Assembly: GCA_027623205.1 (NCBI GenBank)
Contig: JAQBYC010000022.1
Location: forward strand, 1-51,010
Length of the DNA stretch: 51,010 nt
Direction of reading: 5' to 3'
Origin: Pseudomonadota bacterium
GTDB taxonomy: Bacteria > Pseudomonadota > Alphaproteobacteria > GCA-2731375
The notes under the pieces were generated by a model. The model did not search any database, was not told the DNA's origin, and saw nothing but the letters and a program-made list of their open reading frames with translations. The position numbers and the translations under genes are program-made. Shown one piece after another: positions 26,098 through 34,697 of this stretch. Numbering within the stretch: position 1 is the stretch's first letter; each line of letters begins with the position of its first letter.

Positions 26098-26934
26098 TCA
26101 AACGATGAATTCGAGGACGGAATCGAACGTCGGCTCGCGCAGCACCACCCGGTTCGCCTCGTCGATGACCGGCGCCGGGTTCGCCATATGGGCCACCACA
26201 TGGCGAATTTTATCCAGGCCGCCAGTGCGAAAGACCACGGCGCCAAAAATCGATGGACGCCCGGCCATGGGCGAGGCCAAGGCGCCATAGCGTTCGCCAT
26301 AGGCGGCAGGCGTCATGACGCTGATTTGCCCCCCCGCCAGGGCCACGCTGCGGCAGTCGCCGGCGCCGTCAACCTCTGAATGCAATAGACGGGCAAGGTT
26401 TTCCGCTTCCTGTTCATGCGCCGTGGAGGCGATAACGAATTCCGGCATGGCCCGGGCGCCATTGCCATGGCTTTGCCATTCCGGGCGCCAGACCAGCTCC
26501 GGCGTGCCATGTTCGCAATAATAGACCCGGCCGCCGGGGAAAATGCCGGCCCGGACCGCCACGGTTCTGAAGGCGGCATCGGCCTCGCCATCGGGCAATT
26601 TCACCGGACGGGTAAAAGCCTTGGGCGGGTCGCCGGCCATATCTAGAGCCTGCAAATGGGCAAATGTGGCATCCACGTCCACGGTCTTGAAAACCAGGCC
26701 GTTGATACCCAATGGCGCCTCGGCGATATCAGCGCGGGGGTTCGCCATACCCGGCGGCAGGCCGATCAGTTCCAGATAATCGCTGCCGAACATCATCAGA
26801 TGATTGACCGAGCCCAGGGAGTGATAGCCCCGCTCGGTCAGGGAAAAGCCCAGGTCGCCGAACAACCCTTCGGCCCGGTCCATCTCGAAGCGAACGTTGA
26901 TGACCGTGTGGTCCAGCCGTGCCAGTTCCGTCAT
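26098..26934 (-). CDS. Glyoxalase-like (VOC-fold) protein
   Basis: A 278-residue protein of the larger glyoxalase-like family, with an N-terminal VOC half LDHTVINVRFEMDRAEGLF and a second part from about residue 150. LGSVNHLMMFGSDYLELIG near residue 40 is typical of the metal-binding face. Relatives include small-molecule dioxygenases and binding proteins, but no activity is assigned. It lies 20 bases downstream of the thioesterase and 29 upstream of the aldolase. Confidence 0.82.
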   Translation of the reverse strand: MTELARLDHTVINVRFEMDRAEGLFGDLGFSLTERGYHSLGSVNHLMMFGSDYLELIGLPPGMANPRADIAEAPLGINGLVFKTVDVDATFAHLQALDMAGDPPKAFTRPVKLPDGEADAAFRTVAVRAGIFPGGRVYYCEHGTPELVWRPEWQSHGNGARAMPEFVIASTAHEQEAENLARLLHSEVDGAGDCRSVALAGGQISVMTPAAYGERYGALASPMAGRPSIFGAVVFRTGGLDKIRHVVAHMANPAPVIDEANRVVLREPTFDSVLEFIV

Positions 26935-26954
26935 ATCCTATCCTCCCGAAGTTT

Positions 26955-27383
26955 CTAACCAACCAATGTCGCGTAGGTACCCCGGCCAATCGCCACCAGG
27001 GACTCCTGTTCGTTCAGAACATCAATATCGACGACGGTAACCGTTCGCCCGGTCCGGCGCACCCGGGCTACCGCCACCAGGGCATCGCCCACGGCGGGTT
27101 TCAGGTAGTCGATCCGAATATTGATGGTTGGCACCCCACCGCCCAGCAGCATGCCAATGGCAAAATCACCGACCGTATCAATGAACGAGGCGATGGGACC
27201 GCCATGAAACTGCTTGGTGCCCGCGGCCCGCTCCAGGCCCGGGTTCAGGGGCATTTTGACGGTTAGTTCCGATGCCTCGTAGTCCATGGACAATACCACC
27301 AATCCCAGGGTGGCAATGAACGGCGAGGTGTCAAAGCGCGCCTGGATCTGTTCGTGGCTCAAACGTTCAGGTATTGCATTCAT
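26955..27383 (-). CDS. PaaI-type hotdog thioesterase
   Basis: A 142-residue hotdog-fold acyl-CoA thioesterase of the PaaI group. KQFHGGPIASFIDTVGDFAI (residues 66-85) carries the HGG and catalytic aspartate. It should release free acid from a dead-end acyl-CoA formed in the neighbouring pathway, between the ligase/reductase and the aldolase. Start follows GGAGCCCCGGC. Substrate unknown. Confidence 0.9.
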   Translation of the reverse strand: MNAIPERLSHEQIQARFDTSPFIATLGLVVLSMDYEASELTVKMPLNPGLERAAGTKQFHGGPIASFIDTVGDFAIGMLLGGGVPTINIRIDYLKPAVGDALVAVARVRRTGRTVTVVDIDVLNEQESLVAIGRGTYATLVG

Positions 27384-27394
27384 GCCGGGGCTCC

Positions 27395-28405
27395 TTAGGG
27401 CGTGAGCACGACTTTGCCGAAGACAACCCGGTCTTCCAGCAGGCGAAAGGCCTCGTTGACCTCTTCCAGGGGCAAAGTCGTATCAATCACCGGCTTCAAC
27501 GAGCCATCGCCCAACAGATCAAGCAGGGTCAGCAGATCCTCGCGCAGCCAGCCGTTGGCGCCCAGCACCTTCAACTCGTAGGACCAGATAAACCGCAGGT
27601 CCTCGGCCGGATCATAGCCCGCCGTGGCGCCGCAGGTCAGCACCTTGCCGCCCCGATGCAACACCCGCAGCCCCTTTACCCAGGTATCGCCGCCAGTGAA
27701 ATTCACCACCACATCGACGCCGTCTTCATAGCGGCGGCGGTGCGGCTTGCCGAATTTCTGCCAGACCGCTTTCATGAAATCTTCTTCGGCGTAGTTGATC
27801 AAATGATCCGCGCCAATGCCGGCCAGACGGTCCAGCTTGTCCTGGTTGGAAGCGCAGGCGATGACCTCGCAACCGACCCGCTTGGCCAGTTGCACGGCGC
27901 AGGTCCCCACCCCGCCGGAGGCGCCCAGAATCAGGACTTTATCGCCGGGCTGAATATCGCCGATGGTGTACATCATGCGTAGCGCCGTGCCGTAGGCCAC
28001 CGGCAGGCACGAGGCGGCTTCATAGGACACGTTGTGGGGCAGATGCACCAGATGGTGGCTGGGCACTTTGCAATATTCGGCCAGGCCGCCGTGCCACATC
28101 TCGCCGATCAGGCCGCCGGGCCCCACCCGGTCCACCGGGTCGATCATCACCCGGTCGCCGATCTTCCAGTCGGTTATGTCCGCGCCGACCTCGACAATCT
28201 CGCCGGAGAAATCCAGTCCCATGATGCAGGGCATGGGCACCTTGATGCCGGGCATGCCCTTGCGGGTGAAGATGTCGTGATAATTGAGCGAGGTCGCGCC
28301 CACCTTGACAATGACGTCTTCGGCGCCCGGCTGCGGGTCGGGGAAATTATGATCGATCCGGATTGACCCTGGACCGCCGTGTTCACTAATGACTGCCGCT
28401 TTCAC
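27395..28405 (-). CDS. Medium-chain (MDR) NADPH oxidoreductase / quinone reductase
   Basis: A 336-residue zinc-type alcohol-dehydrogenase-fold protein. The N-terminal domain has NYHDIFTRKGMPG and the Rossmann motif is ILGASGGVGTCAVQLAKRVG (residues 169-188). Cysteines of a structural zinc lobe are lacking, so a zinc-free quinone or enoyl reductase is more likely than a zinc alcohol dehydrogenase. It is 11 bases upstream of the thioesterase and downstream of the acyl-CoA ligase. Confidence 0.9.
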   Translation of the reverse strand: MKAAVISEHGGPGSIRIDHNFPDPQPGAEDVIVKVGATSLNYHDIFTRKGMPGIKVPMPCIMGLDFSGEIVEVGADITDWKIGDRVMIDPVDRVGPGGLIGEMWHGGLAEYCKVPSHHLVHLPHNVSYEAASCLPVAYGTALRMMYTIGDIQPGDKVLILGASGGVGTCAVQLAKRVGCEVIACASNQDKLDRLAGIGADHLINYAEEDFMKAVWQKFGKPHRRRYEDGVDVVVNFTGGDTWVKGLRVLHRGGKVLTCGATAGYDPAEDLRFIWSYELKVLGANGWLREDLLTLLDLLGDGSLKPVIDTTLPLEEVNEAFRLLEDRVVFGKVVLTP

Positions 28406-28481
28406 TTATCACTCCTCGTCCCGTCTCCCGGCGCGTTGTTCAAATTAGCGCGATCACCGGCGGATCGGGTCCCATTCAATT

Positions 28482-29996
28482 TCAGTTTGATGCTTCGTGC
28501 CAAATTTCCCGCCCGCGCGTTTCCAGGCCCTTGCGGTCTATCTTGCCCGGGCCGGCCAGGGGTAGTTCGTCCATGAAAATGACCATGCGGGGATGCTGAA
28601 AGGCCGGTCCGTTGGCCAGGGCATGTTGCTTGATCTCGTCCTCGCCGACGGTCGCGCCGGGCCGGCGCACCACGAAGGCGATGGGTTTTTCGCCCTTGAT
28701 GTCGTCGGGTACGGGCACGACGCAACTTTGTTCCACATCCGGGTGACCGACCAGGATGCTTTCCACCTGTCCGGGATAGATATTCTCGCCGCCGCAGACG
28801 AACATGTCGTCATTCCGGCCGACAAAGTAGTAGGCGCCGTCCGTATCGCGGCGAAAGACATCGCCGGAATCGTACCAGCCATCCGGGGTAATGACTTCGG
28901 CGCTTTTTTCCGGCAGGTTGAGATAGCCCGTGGTGTTGGCGGGCGTGCGCTGCCAACAGACGCCTTCGTCCGCCTCTGTGCCGTCCTGATCGATCAGCTT
29001 GACCTCGACGCCCGGCATCAGCCGCCCGACAGACAGGGCGGGGACCGGCTGGCCGCCGGCCGCGCCGAACACCATGGGACCGGCTTCCGTGGTGCCATAG
29101 CCGTTCATGACGTTGGCGTTCGGGAAAATTTCTTCCACCCGCGCCCATAGTTTGGGCGAGACCGGTGCGGATCCCATACGCACGATGGCGACCGAGGACA
29201 GATCCAAACTGGCGATCAGGTCTGCTTCCATGAAGGCCATGGCCAGCATGGTCGGCACGGAGGTGATCCAGGTGCATTTGAAACGCGCGATGGCCTGCAG
29301 GTAATGGCGCGCATCGAACTCGGGCAGCATCACGGTAGAGGCCGAAGCGGCATGGCCGAACAGGCAGGTACACAGCGCGTTCATGTGATACATCGGCGCC
29401 GCGATCAGCAGCCGGTGATGGGTGAAGGGCCAGGCGGTCATGCGTCCGCGCAGGGCCCATAAATGCCCCTTGTGGGTCAGGGGCACGCCCTTGGGCCGGC
29501 CGGAGGAACCGGACGTGTAGAGCACCATGGCGACGTCGTCGTCACCGGGCCGCACGGTCTCGAACGGCCCGGTATCCAGCAGCGCCGCAAAGCCCTGGTC
29601 GCCGGTGTCATCGAAATTCGTCAAGGGTATGTTCGTGCCAAGTGCGTCCCGGCGTGGGCCGTCGCAGAAAACATGCCTGGCGGCCGCATCGCCCAGAATG
29701 AAGTCGATCAATTCGCCGGGAAACCTGTAACTTATCGGCACGGCGATCATGCCGGCGCGCAAAATGCCCAGGTAGGCGACGAGAAATTCCGCCCGGTTGG
29801 CGGATAGCAACGCCACCGCATCACCTTTGGCCAGACCCCGGCCCCGTAAACCGCGGGCGCAGGCATTGGCAAGGTCGTCGATTTGCCGATGGCTGTATTG
29901 ACGGGGCGCCTGCCAATCCAGGCAATCGATCAAGGCCAGATTATCGCCCCCCAGCTCCGGATCGAAAAGGGCGCCAAGATTATACGCGGTGATCAT
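28482..29996 (-). CDS. AMP-dependent acyl-CoA synthetase/ligase
   Basis: A 504-residue acyl-adenylate ligase. The phosphate loop is VLYTSGSSGRPKGVPLTH near residue 170, the adenine motif is MNGYGTTEAGP near 295, DGWYDSGDVFRRD precedes the hinge, and the catalytic lysine is in GPGKIDRKG near the C terminus. It would activate a carboxylic acid to its CoA thioester with ATP, feeding the downstream reductase, thioesterase and aldolase. Substrate unknown. Confidence 0.93.
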   Translation of the reverse strand: MITAYNLGALFDPELGGDNLALIDCLDWQAPRQYSHRQIDDLANACARGLRGRGLAKGDAVALLSANRAEFLVAYLGILRAGMIAVPISYRFPGELIDFILGDAAARHVFCDGPRRDALGTNIPLTNFDDTGDQGFAALLDTGPFETVRPGDDDVAMVLYTSGSSGRPKGVPLTHKGHLWALRGRMTAWPFTHHRLLIAAPMYHMNALCTCLFGHAASASTVMLPEFDARHYLQAIARFKCTWITSVPTMLAMAFMEADLIASLDLSSVAIVRMGSAPVSPKLWARVEEIFPNANVMNGYGTTEAGPMVFGAAGGQPVPALSVGRLMPGVEVKLIDQDGTEADEGVCWQRTPANTTGYLNLPEKSAEVITPDGWYDSGDVFRRDTDGAYYFVGRNDDMFVCGGENIYPGQVESILVGHPDVEQSCVVPVPDDIKGEKPIAFVVRRPGATVGEDEIKQHALANGPAFQHPRMVIFMDELPLAGPGKIDRKGLETRGREIWHEASN

Positions 29997-30117
29997 ATTT
30001 ATATTGCTGAAGCCGTTGCTTGCGGGAGCAAAACACTAAGGGTCCCCGGCCATCCAAGTCAAGGCAAGGGCCAACGCGGTCATGTCGGACAGCGGGCCGG
30101 CATGGCGGTCTGGATGG

Positions 30118-31074
30118 TTACCGGCGCGAAACTTTGCCGGGCGCCGGCGCTGTTCCCGCCCCATCGGTGCCGCTTTGCAAGACGAACATAGCGGCGACAA
30201 TGATGGCGATTCCCGGCCAGGTCATGGCCGATGGCAGGCCTTTGCCCAGGGCCCAGTCAATGGCCACGACGAAGGCCGGGGTCAGATAGCTATAACTCAT
30301 CACCCGGGTCGGGCCGAGGTACAGCGTGGCATGCTGGATGATGAAAAAGCTGATGATCGTGGTGAACACCGCCAGGTAGGCGACGCCAAACAGGACCTTG
30401 GCTTCGACGCCGCCCCAATCGGTCTCGAATACCGCCCCGTTGTTCAATAACAACAGCCAGACCGTTCCCGTCGCCATGGTCCAGAACGCCATCACGCCGG
30501 CCGGTTCGTCCCGGCGCAGGCGCTGCACCAGCGGCGTGTAGAGACCCATGGCCAGCAGGCCGGCCAGGAAAACCAGATCGCCTTTGTTGATGTCAAGGCG
30601 CAACAGCAGGCCCAGATCACCCCGGAACACCACCCAAAGGGCGCCGATAGCGCCCAAAATCAACGCCGCCAGGTGCCGCTTTCCCAACCGTTCCCTGATC
30701 AGGACCGCCGCATAAATGGCCGCAATACCCGGCAGAACCGTAAATAGCGCCGCCGCGTTCAAGGCGGTGGTCAGGCGCAGGGCGGCGAACATGCACCAGA
30801 AAAAGGTGACCAGGCAGCCCCCGATCAGCGCATAGCCGGCCAGCGCCCGGGCGGAGGGAATGGCCAGGCCATGGCGCCAGGCGATATAGGGCGCGAACAA
30901 CAGGGTCGCCAGCGCGAAGCGCAACAGGGTCAGGCGTTCGGGTTGCAGACCGTGCGCAATAGCGGCGCCGACGGGAAAGGAGGTGGCAACCAGGGCGCGC
31001 CCCAGCAATACCTGGGCGTGCACCCGCGCCAGGGGCGCCCGGTCTGACTTCGGCTTGGTCTGCGGCATCTTCAT
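30118..31074 (-). CDS. EamA/DMT-family inner-membrane transporter
   Basis: A 318-residue drug/metabolite transporter with about ten hydrophobic helices in two EamA repeats. Typical segments are ALRLTTALNAAALFTVLPG in the first half and GPTRVMSYSYLTPAFVVAI in the second. It likely exports a metabolite or amino acid. It heads the minus-strand run ending at 25301, though a 121-base gap separates it from the acyl-CoA ligase. Divergent from the luciferase-like monooxygenase gene. Ribosome site weak; an internal ATG two codons later is equally possible. Confidence 0.9.
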   Translation of the reverse strand: MKMPQTKPKSDRAPLARVHAQVLLGRALVATSFPVGAAIAHGLQPERLTLLRFALATLLFAPYIAWRHGLAIPSARALAGYALIGGCLVTFFWCMFAALRLTTALNAAALFTVLPGIAAIYAAVLIRERLGKRHLAALILGAIGALWVVFRGDLGLLLRLDINKGDLVFLAGLLAMGLYTPLVQRLRRDEPAGVMAFWTMATGTVWLLLLNNGAVFETDWGGVEAKVLFGVAYLAVFTTIISFFIIQHATLYLGPTRVMSYSYLTPAFVVAIDWALGKGLPSAMTWPGIAIIVAAMFVLQSGTDGAGTAPAPGKVSRR

Positions 31075-31142
31075 GTCGCCGAGTATCGACGATTGGCGGG
31101 CGTTTTGCCAAACGGTACTGCGCCCAAAGGCACGCGCCGGTC

Positions 31143-31170
31143 CCCTGCCATTGGCAGGGCGGGGTATAAT
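31143..31170 (+). promoter_or_regulatory. Palindromic operator and -10 box upstream of the oxygenase cluster
   Basis: A perfect inverted repeat, CCCTGCCA (31143-31150) and TGGCAGGG (31152-31159) with a single central T, sits 5 bases before a perfect TATAAT (31165-31170). The palindrome occupies the -35 region, which has no TTGACA match. Such an arrangement fits a dimeric regulator that either replaces the -35 or represses. Transcription would start about 50 bases before the ATG at 31226. Confidence 0.55.
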
Positions 31171-31225
31171 CGATTATCGTCTTTGCCTGATCTGCCCGGA
31201 GTCTGTAGACGGTATGGAGATGTTG

Positions 31226-32317
31226 ATGCAGTTTGGATGGCTTACCCTGGCGCTCTCTCCCTCGGGGGATGAAGACGCCGCCCGTATTCATCAACAGATC
31301 GAACAGGTTTGTTATGCCGAAGAACTGGGCTTTTCCGATGTCTGGCTGACGGAACATTATTTTACCGGCGAGAGCGTCTATAACGACGCCGTGGTGTTCG
31401 CCGCCGCCCTGGCCATGCGCACGGAACGTATCCGCATCGGTTTCGCGGTCGTACAGATGCCCTTTCACCATCCCGTGCGTCTGGCGACGCAACTGGCCCT
31501 GTTGGATAACTTATCCAAAGGGCGGATCGACGTGGGCGTGGGTAAGGGCACGATCTATAACGAATACGAATTTGTCGGCCACGGCCTGCGTAGCGGCGAC
31601 AGCCGGGAACGCATGGAAGAGGCCGTCGATATCCTGGAGCAAGCATGGCGGGGGGCCTGGACCGAAGCGCCGCTCAGCTACAACGGCAAGTTCCACCAGG
31701 TAGAGATACCGCAACTGCGTCCTCGGCCGTATCAACGGCCCGGCCCACCCCTGTGGCGCAGCGTAATTTCGCCAAATTCATTCACCGAATGCGGCCGCAA
31801 GGGCATCCCCATATTGACGGCGCGGCTGGGGGTGGACCGCATCAAGGAGCGCTGGGCGACCTATGCGGCGGCACTGCGCGAGGGCGGCCATGACGAGGCC
31901 ACCCGCGCCCGGCTGATGACGCAGATCGCGCTATGGCGCAACGTCTATGTGGCGGAGACCGATGCCCAGGCCGAGGATGAGTTGTCGCAGCTGCTGCTGG
32001 ACACCCGCCGGCATATGCTGCACGTGCGCGATGCCTATAACCCCAAGGACTTCGCGATCGATCCCCTGATGCTCAACCCGTGGACCGACCCCACGGTCGG
32101 CGAGGCGGAGTCGCTGGCCTATACCCTTGAAACCGGCTGTCTGTTCGGCTCGCCCCGGCGGGTGCAGGAACAGGTGGCGGAACTGCGGGACGTGGGCGTA
32201 CAGCATCTGCTCTGCCAGACCGGTTTTGGCGATATGGGCCAGGCACAGAACCTCGAATCCATGCGGCGCTTCGGCGAACAGGTGATGCCGGCGTTCAATA
32301 ACCAGCTATCTGAATAG
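31226..32317 (+). CDS. Luciferase-like (LLM) flavin-dependent monooxygenase
   Basis: A 363-residue bacterial-luciferase-like TIM-barrel flavoprotein. The start of the family core QFGWLTLALSPSG lies at the N terminus, followed by ELGFSDVWLTEHYF, FAVVQMPFHHPVRLATQLA and DVGVGKGTIYNEYEF. Uses reduced flavin from a partner reductase to oxygenate a small molecule. The ATG at 31226 is chosen because GGAG lies 6 bases upstream; two ATGs at 31214 and 31220 in the same frame are possible. First gene of the oxygenase cluster. Confidence 0.9.
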   Translation: MQFGWLTLALSPSGDEDAARIHQQIEQVCYAEELGFSDVWLTEHYFTGESVYNDAVVFAAALAMRTERIRIGFAVVQMPFHHPVRLATQLALLDNLSKGRIDVGVGKGTIYNEYEFVGHGLRSGDSRERMEEAVDILEQAWRGAWTEAPLSYNGKFHQVEIPQLRPRPYQRPGPPLWRSVISPNSFTECGRKGIPILTARLGVDRIKERWATYAAALREGGHDEATRARLMTQIALWRNVYVAETDAQAEDELSQLLLDTRRHMLHVRDAYNPKDFAIDPLMLNPWTDPTVGEAESLAYTLETGCLFGSPRRVQEQVAELRDVGVQHLLCQTGFGDMGQAQNLESMRRFGEQVMPAFNNQLSE

Positions 32318-32329
32318 GAGCGCGTTGCA

Positions 32330-33223
32330 ATGGCCATGACGATCAGACAGATCGGTCCGTGTTTTGCCGGCGAGGTTGACGGGATTGATTTGACGCAGCC
32401 CCTGTCCCGGGCGGACGCGGCGGGCATCCACGCCGGGATGAACCGATACGCCGTGTTGGTGTTTCGGGAACAGGCGCTGGAAGACGGCCAGCAGATGGCT
32501 TTTACCCTGTCATTGGGCGCGATCGAACACGCCATTGGCACCTCCCTGAGAGGCCCCGACGAGAACCGGCTGCCCACGACCTTCGCCGATGTCTCCAATC
32601 TGGACAAGCAGAACAAGCCGTTTGCGCGGGAGGATCGGCGCCGGCTGTTCGCCATCGGCAACCGGTTGTGGCACTCGGATAGTTCCTTCAAGGAGACCCC
32701 GGCGAAATATTCGTTGCTGAACGCGCACGCCATTCCTGGGAAGGGCGGCAATACGGAATTCGCCGATATGCGGGCCGCCTACGATGCGCTGGAGGATGAC
32801 CTGAAGGCGCAGGTCGAGGGGCTGATCTGCGAACATTCGCAGCTCTATTCCCGCGGCAAAATCGGCTTCACCGATTTTACCGACGAAGAGCGGGAGCGGT
32901 TCGCGCCGGTGCGTCAGGTGTTGGTCCGCAGCCACCCGGTGACGGGGCGGAAGTCGCTTTACCTGTCTTCCCATGCCGGCGGCATCATCGGGTGGCCGGT
33001 GCCCGAGGCCCGCATCTTTCTTCAGGATCTGGCCGAACATGCCACGCAACGCCAATTCGTCTACGCCCACGAATGGCGGGTCGGGGATCTGGTGATCTGG
33101 GACAATCGGCAAACCATGCACCGGGCGCGGCCGTTTCCCGCAGAAGAGCCGCGCGATATGCGGCGCACCACGCTGGCCGGCGACGGCCCCACCGCCCCTT
33201 CGCGGCAAGCTGCCATGATATAG
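32330..33223 (+). CDS. TauD/TfdA-type 2-oxoglutarate dioxygenase
   Basis: A 297-residue non-haem iron dioxygenase. Iron ligands are H115 and D117 in LWHSDSSF and H264 in NRQTMHRAR. The C-terminal arginine that holds 2-oxoglutarate is likely in MRRTTLAGD. Members such as TfdA and TauD hydroxylate aryloxyacetates or taurine to release a leaving group. It lies 12 bases after the luciferase-like gene and precedes the P450, so three oxygenases are co-transcribed. Substrate unknown. Confidence 0.93.
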   Translation: MAMTIRQIGPCFAGEVDGIDLTQPLSRADAAGIHAGMNRYAVLVFREQALEDGQQMAFTLSLGAIEHAIGTSLRGPDENRLPTTFADVSNLDKQNKPFAREDRRRLFAIGNRLWHSDSSFKETPAKYSLLNAHAIPGKGGNTEFADMRAAYDALEDDLKAQVEGLICEHSQLYSRGKIGFTDFTDEERERFAPVRQVLVRSHPVTGRKSLYLSSHAGGIIGWPVPEARIFLQDLAEHATQRQFVYAHEWRVGDLVIWDNRQTMHRARPFPAEEPRDMRRTTLAGDGPTAPSRQAAMI

Positions 33224-33264
33224 TTTTTGTGACCTCATAGGGAATTTTTGCGGAGAAGAGCGCC

Positions 33265-33348
33265 ATGGGCCCGATAGCTCTGGATATTTCACCGACCCGG
33301 CATTATTGTAAATTGCGGGGCTACAGGAACCTGGGGATGACACCATGA
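33265..33348 (+). CDS. Possible 27-residue leader ORF coupled to the P450 gene
   Basis: An ATG at 33265 preceded by CGGAGAAGAG opens a 27-codon frame whose TGA overlaps the P450 ATG (ATGA at 33345-33348). The peptide includes PTRHYCKLRGYRNLG and is strongly basic. Stop-start overlap suggests translational coupling to the P450. No relative is known to me. In a GC-rich region a short open frame can arise by chance; the ribosome site and overlap are the only support. Confidence 0.35.
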   Translation: MGPIALDISPTRHYCKLRGYRNLGMTP

Positions 33349-34574
33349 GTGATGATGATCAGTGTCCGGTAAAGGACTGGGCCACCGACTACGACATTAT
33401 GGATCCCGACTATGTTTGCGATCCCGTGCCGGTGTGGAAGGAGCTTCGGGAAAGCTGCCCAATCGCCCATACCACCCGTTGGGGCGGATCCTGGCTGCCA
33501 ACGAAGTACGCCGACCTGCAGGCTATGGTCCGCATGGTGCCGGAACTGTCGTCGCGTTCGCCGGCCGTCATTCCGCCCGCACCGGAGCTACGCGCGGAAC
33601 TGGTCGCGGAACTGAAGGAATATGGCTCTGAAAACCCACCGATTACTGCCGACCCGCCGGAGCAGATCGCCTATCGCCGGTTGATCCTGCCGTTCTTCAC
33701 GCCCAAGGCGGTCGAAGTTCACCGGGAATTTACCGCGCGGCTTTGCCATGAATTGATCGACCGCTTTATCGATGCGGGATCCTGCGATGCCGCCGCTGAT
33801 TACGCCCAGCAGATCCCACCACGGGTTATCGCGCAGATGCTTGGCATCGACCCGGGCCGCGGCGATGAATTCACCGAATGGACCCGCGGCGTCCTGGAAC
33901 TGGGCCAGACGCGGCCCGAACTGCGCCGGAAATACCGCCTGGTGATCCGCGATTTCTTTGCGGCACTGGTCACGGAGCGGCGGTCGAGCCCGGGCGAGGA
34001 TATGGTTTCAAAGTTGATTAAATCCGAGATCGACGGCGAACCGTTGAGCGATCATACGGTCATTGGCATGTGCAACTTGTTGCTGGTCGCCGGCATTGAT
34101 ACAACCTGGAGCTCCATCGGGGCGGCCTTGTGGCATTTCGCCGGACATCCCGATGACCGGCGCCGGTTGGCGCGTGAACCGGAATTGTTCGGCACCGCGA
34201 TTGAAGAAATGCTACGGTTTTATTCGCCCGTGACCATGGCCCGCAAGGTGACCGCACCGGTCACGGTCGGCGATGCCGATTTCGTTCCGGGGGATAAGGT
34301 GTTGCTCAATTTCCCAGCCGCCAACCATGATCCCGAGGTGTTCGAAAATCCGGACGAGGTTGTTCTGGACCGCCAGCGCAATCGTCATATCGCTTTCGGC
34401 GTCGGCATACATCGTTGTGCCGGGTCCAATCTCGCGCGTATGGAAATGGACGTGGCCCTGCGTATTTGGTTCGACCGGCTGCCGGAATTCAAACTGTCGG
34501 CGCCCGCAAAAGTCACCTGGGCCGGCGGTCAGGTCCGCGGCCCCCGCAGCGTGCCGGTGGTCTTTCCCGTCTGA
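33345..34574 (+). CDS. Cytochrome P450
   Basis: A 409-residue soluble bacterial P450. The I-helix oxygen-binding motif is LLLVAGIDTTWSSIG, the K-helix ExxR is in IEEMLRFYSP, and the haem-cysteine loop is AFGVGIHRCAGSNLAR with the ligand C358. Size and lack of an N-terminal membrane helix indicate a class I enzyme needing ferredoxin and reductase supplied elsewhere. It is the last gene of the oxygenase cluster; its stop codon overlaps repeat copy B. Substrate unknown. Confidence 0.95.
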   Translation: MSDDDQCPVKDWATDYDIMDPDYVCDPVPVWKELRESCPIAHTTRWGGSWLPTKYADLQAMVRMVPELSSRSPAVIPPAPELRAELVAELKEYGSENPPITADPPEQIAYRRLILPFFTPKAVEVHREFTARLCHELIDRFIDAGSCDAAADYAQQIPPRVIAQMLGIDPGRGDEFTEWTRGVLELGQTRPELRRKYRLVIRDFFAALVTERRSSPGEDMVSKLIKSEIDGEPLSDHTVIGMCNLLLVAGIDTTWSSIGAALWHFAGHPDDRRRLAREPELFGTAIEEMLRFYSPVTMARKVTAPVTVGDADFVPGDKVLLNFPAANHDPEVFENPDEVVLDRQRNRHIAFGVGIHRCAGSNLARMEMDVALRIWFDRLPEFKLSAPAKVTWAGGQVRGPRSVPVVFPV

Positions 34575-34672
34575 GCATGGTTCTTCGAAACATGCCCGGA
34601 CTCTTAAGAATGGAGCCATTGAACCAATTACCTAAGTCGCGATAGCGACTCCGATGCATTGAAAATTGCTCT
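34573..34672 (+). repeat. Dispersed intergenic repeat, copy B
   Basis: Copy of the roughly 100-bp element found at 12903-12990 (reversed) and 37433-37531. Shared with copy C: CTTCGAAACATGCCCGGACT, then TTAAGAAT, GAACCAATT and GATAGCGACTCCGAT, ending AAAATTGCTCT. This copy also has a perfect small hairpin, GTCGC-GATA-GCGAC, at 34637-34650. It begins within the P450 stop and fills most of the gap between convergent genes. Confidence 0.85.
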
Positions 34673-34697
34673 AGCTATTTCCGCCCTCGAAAACGGT

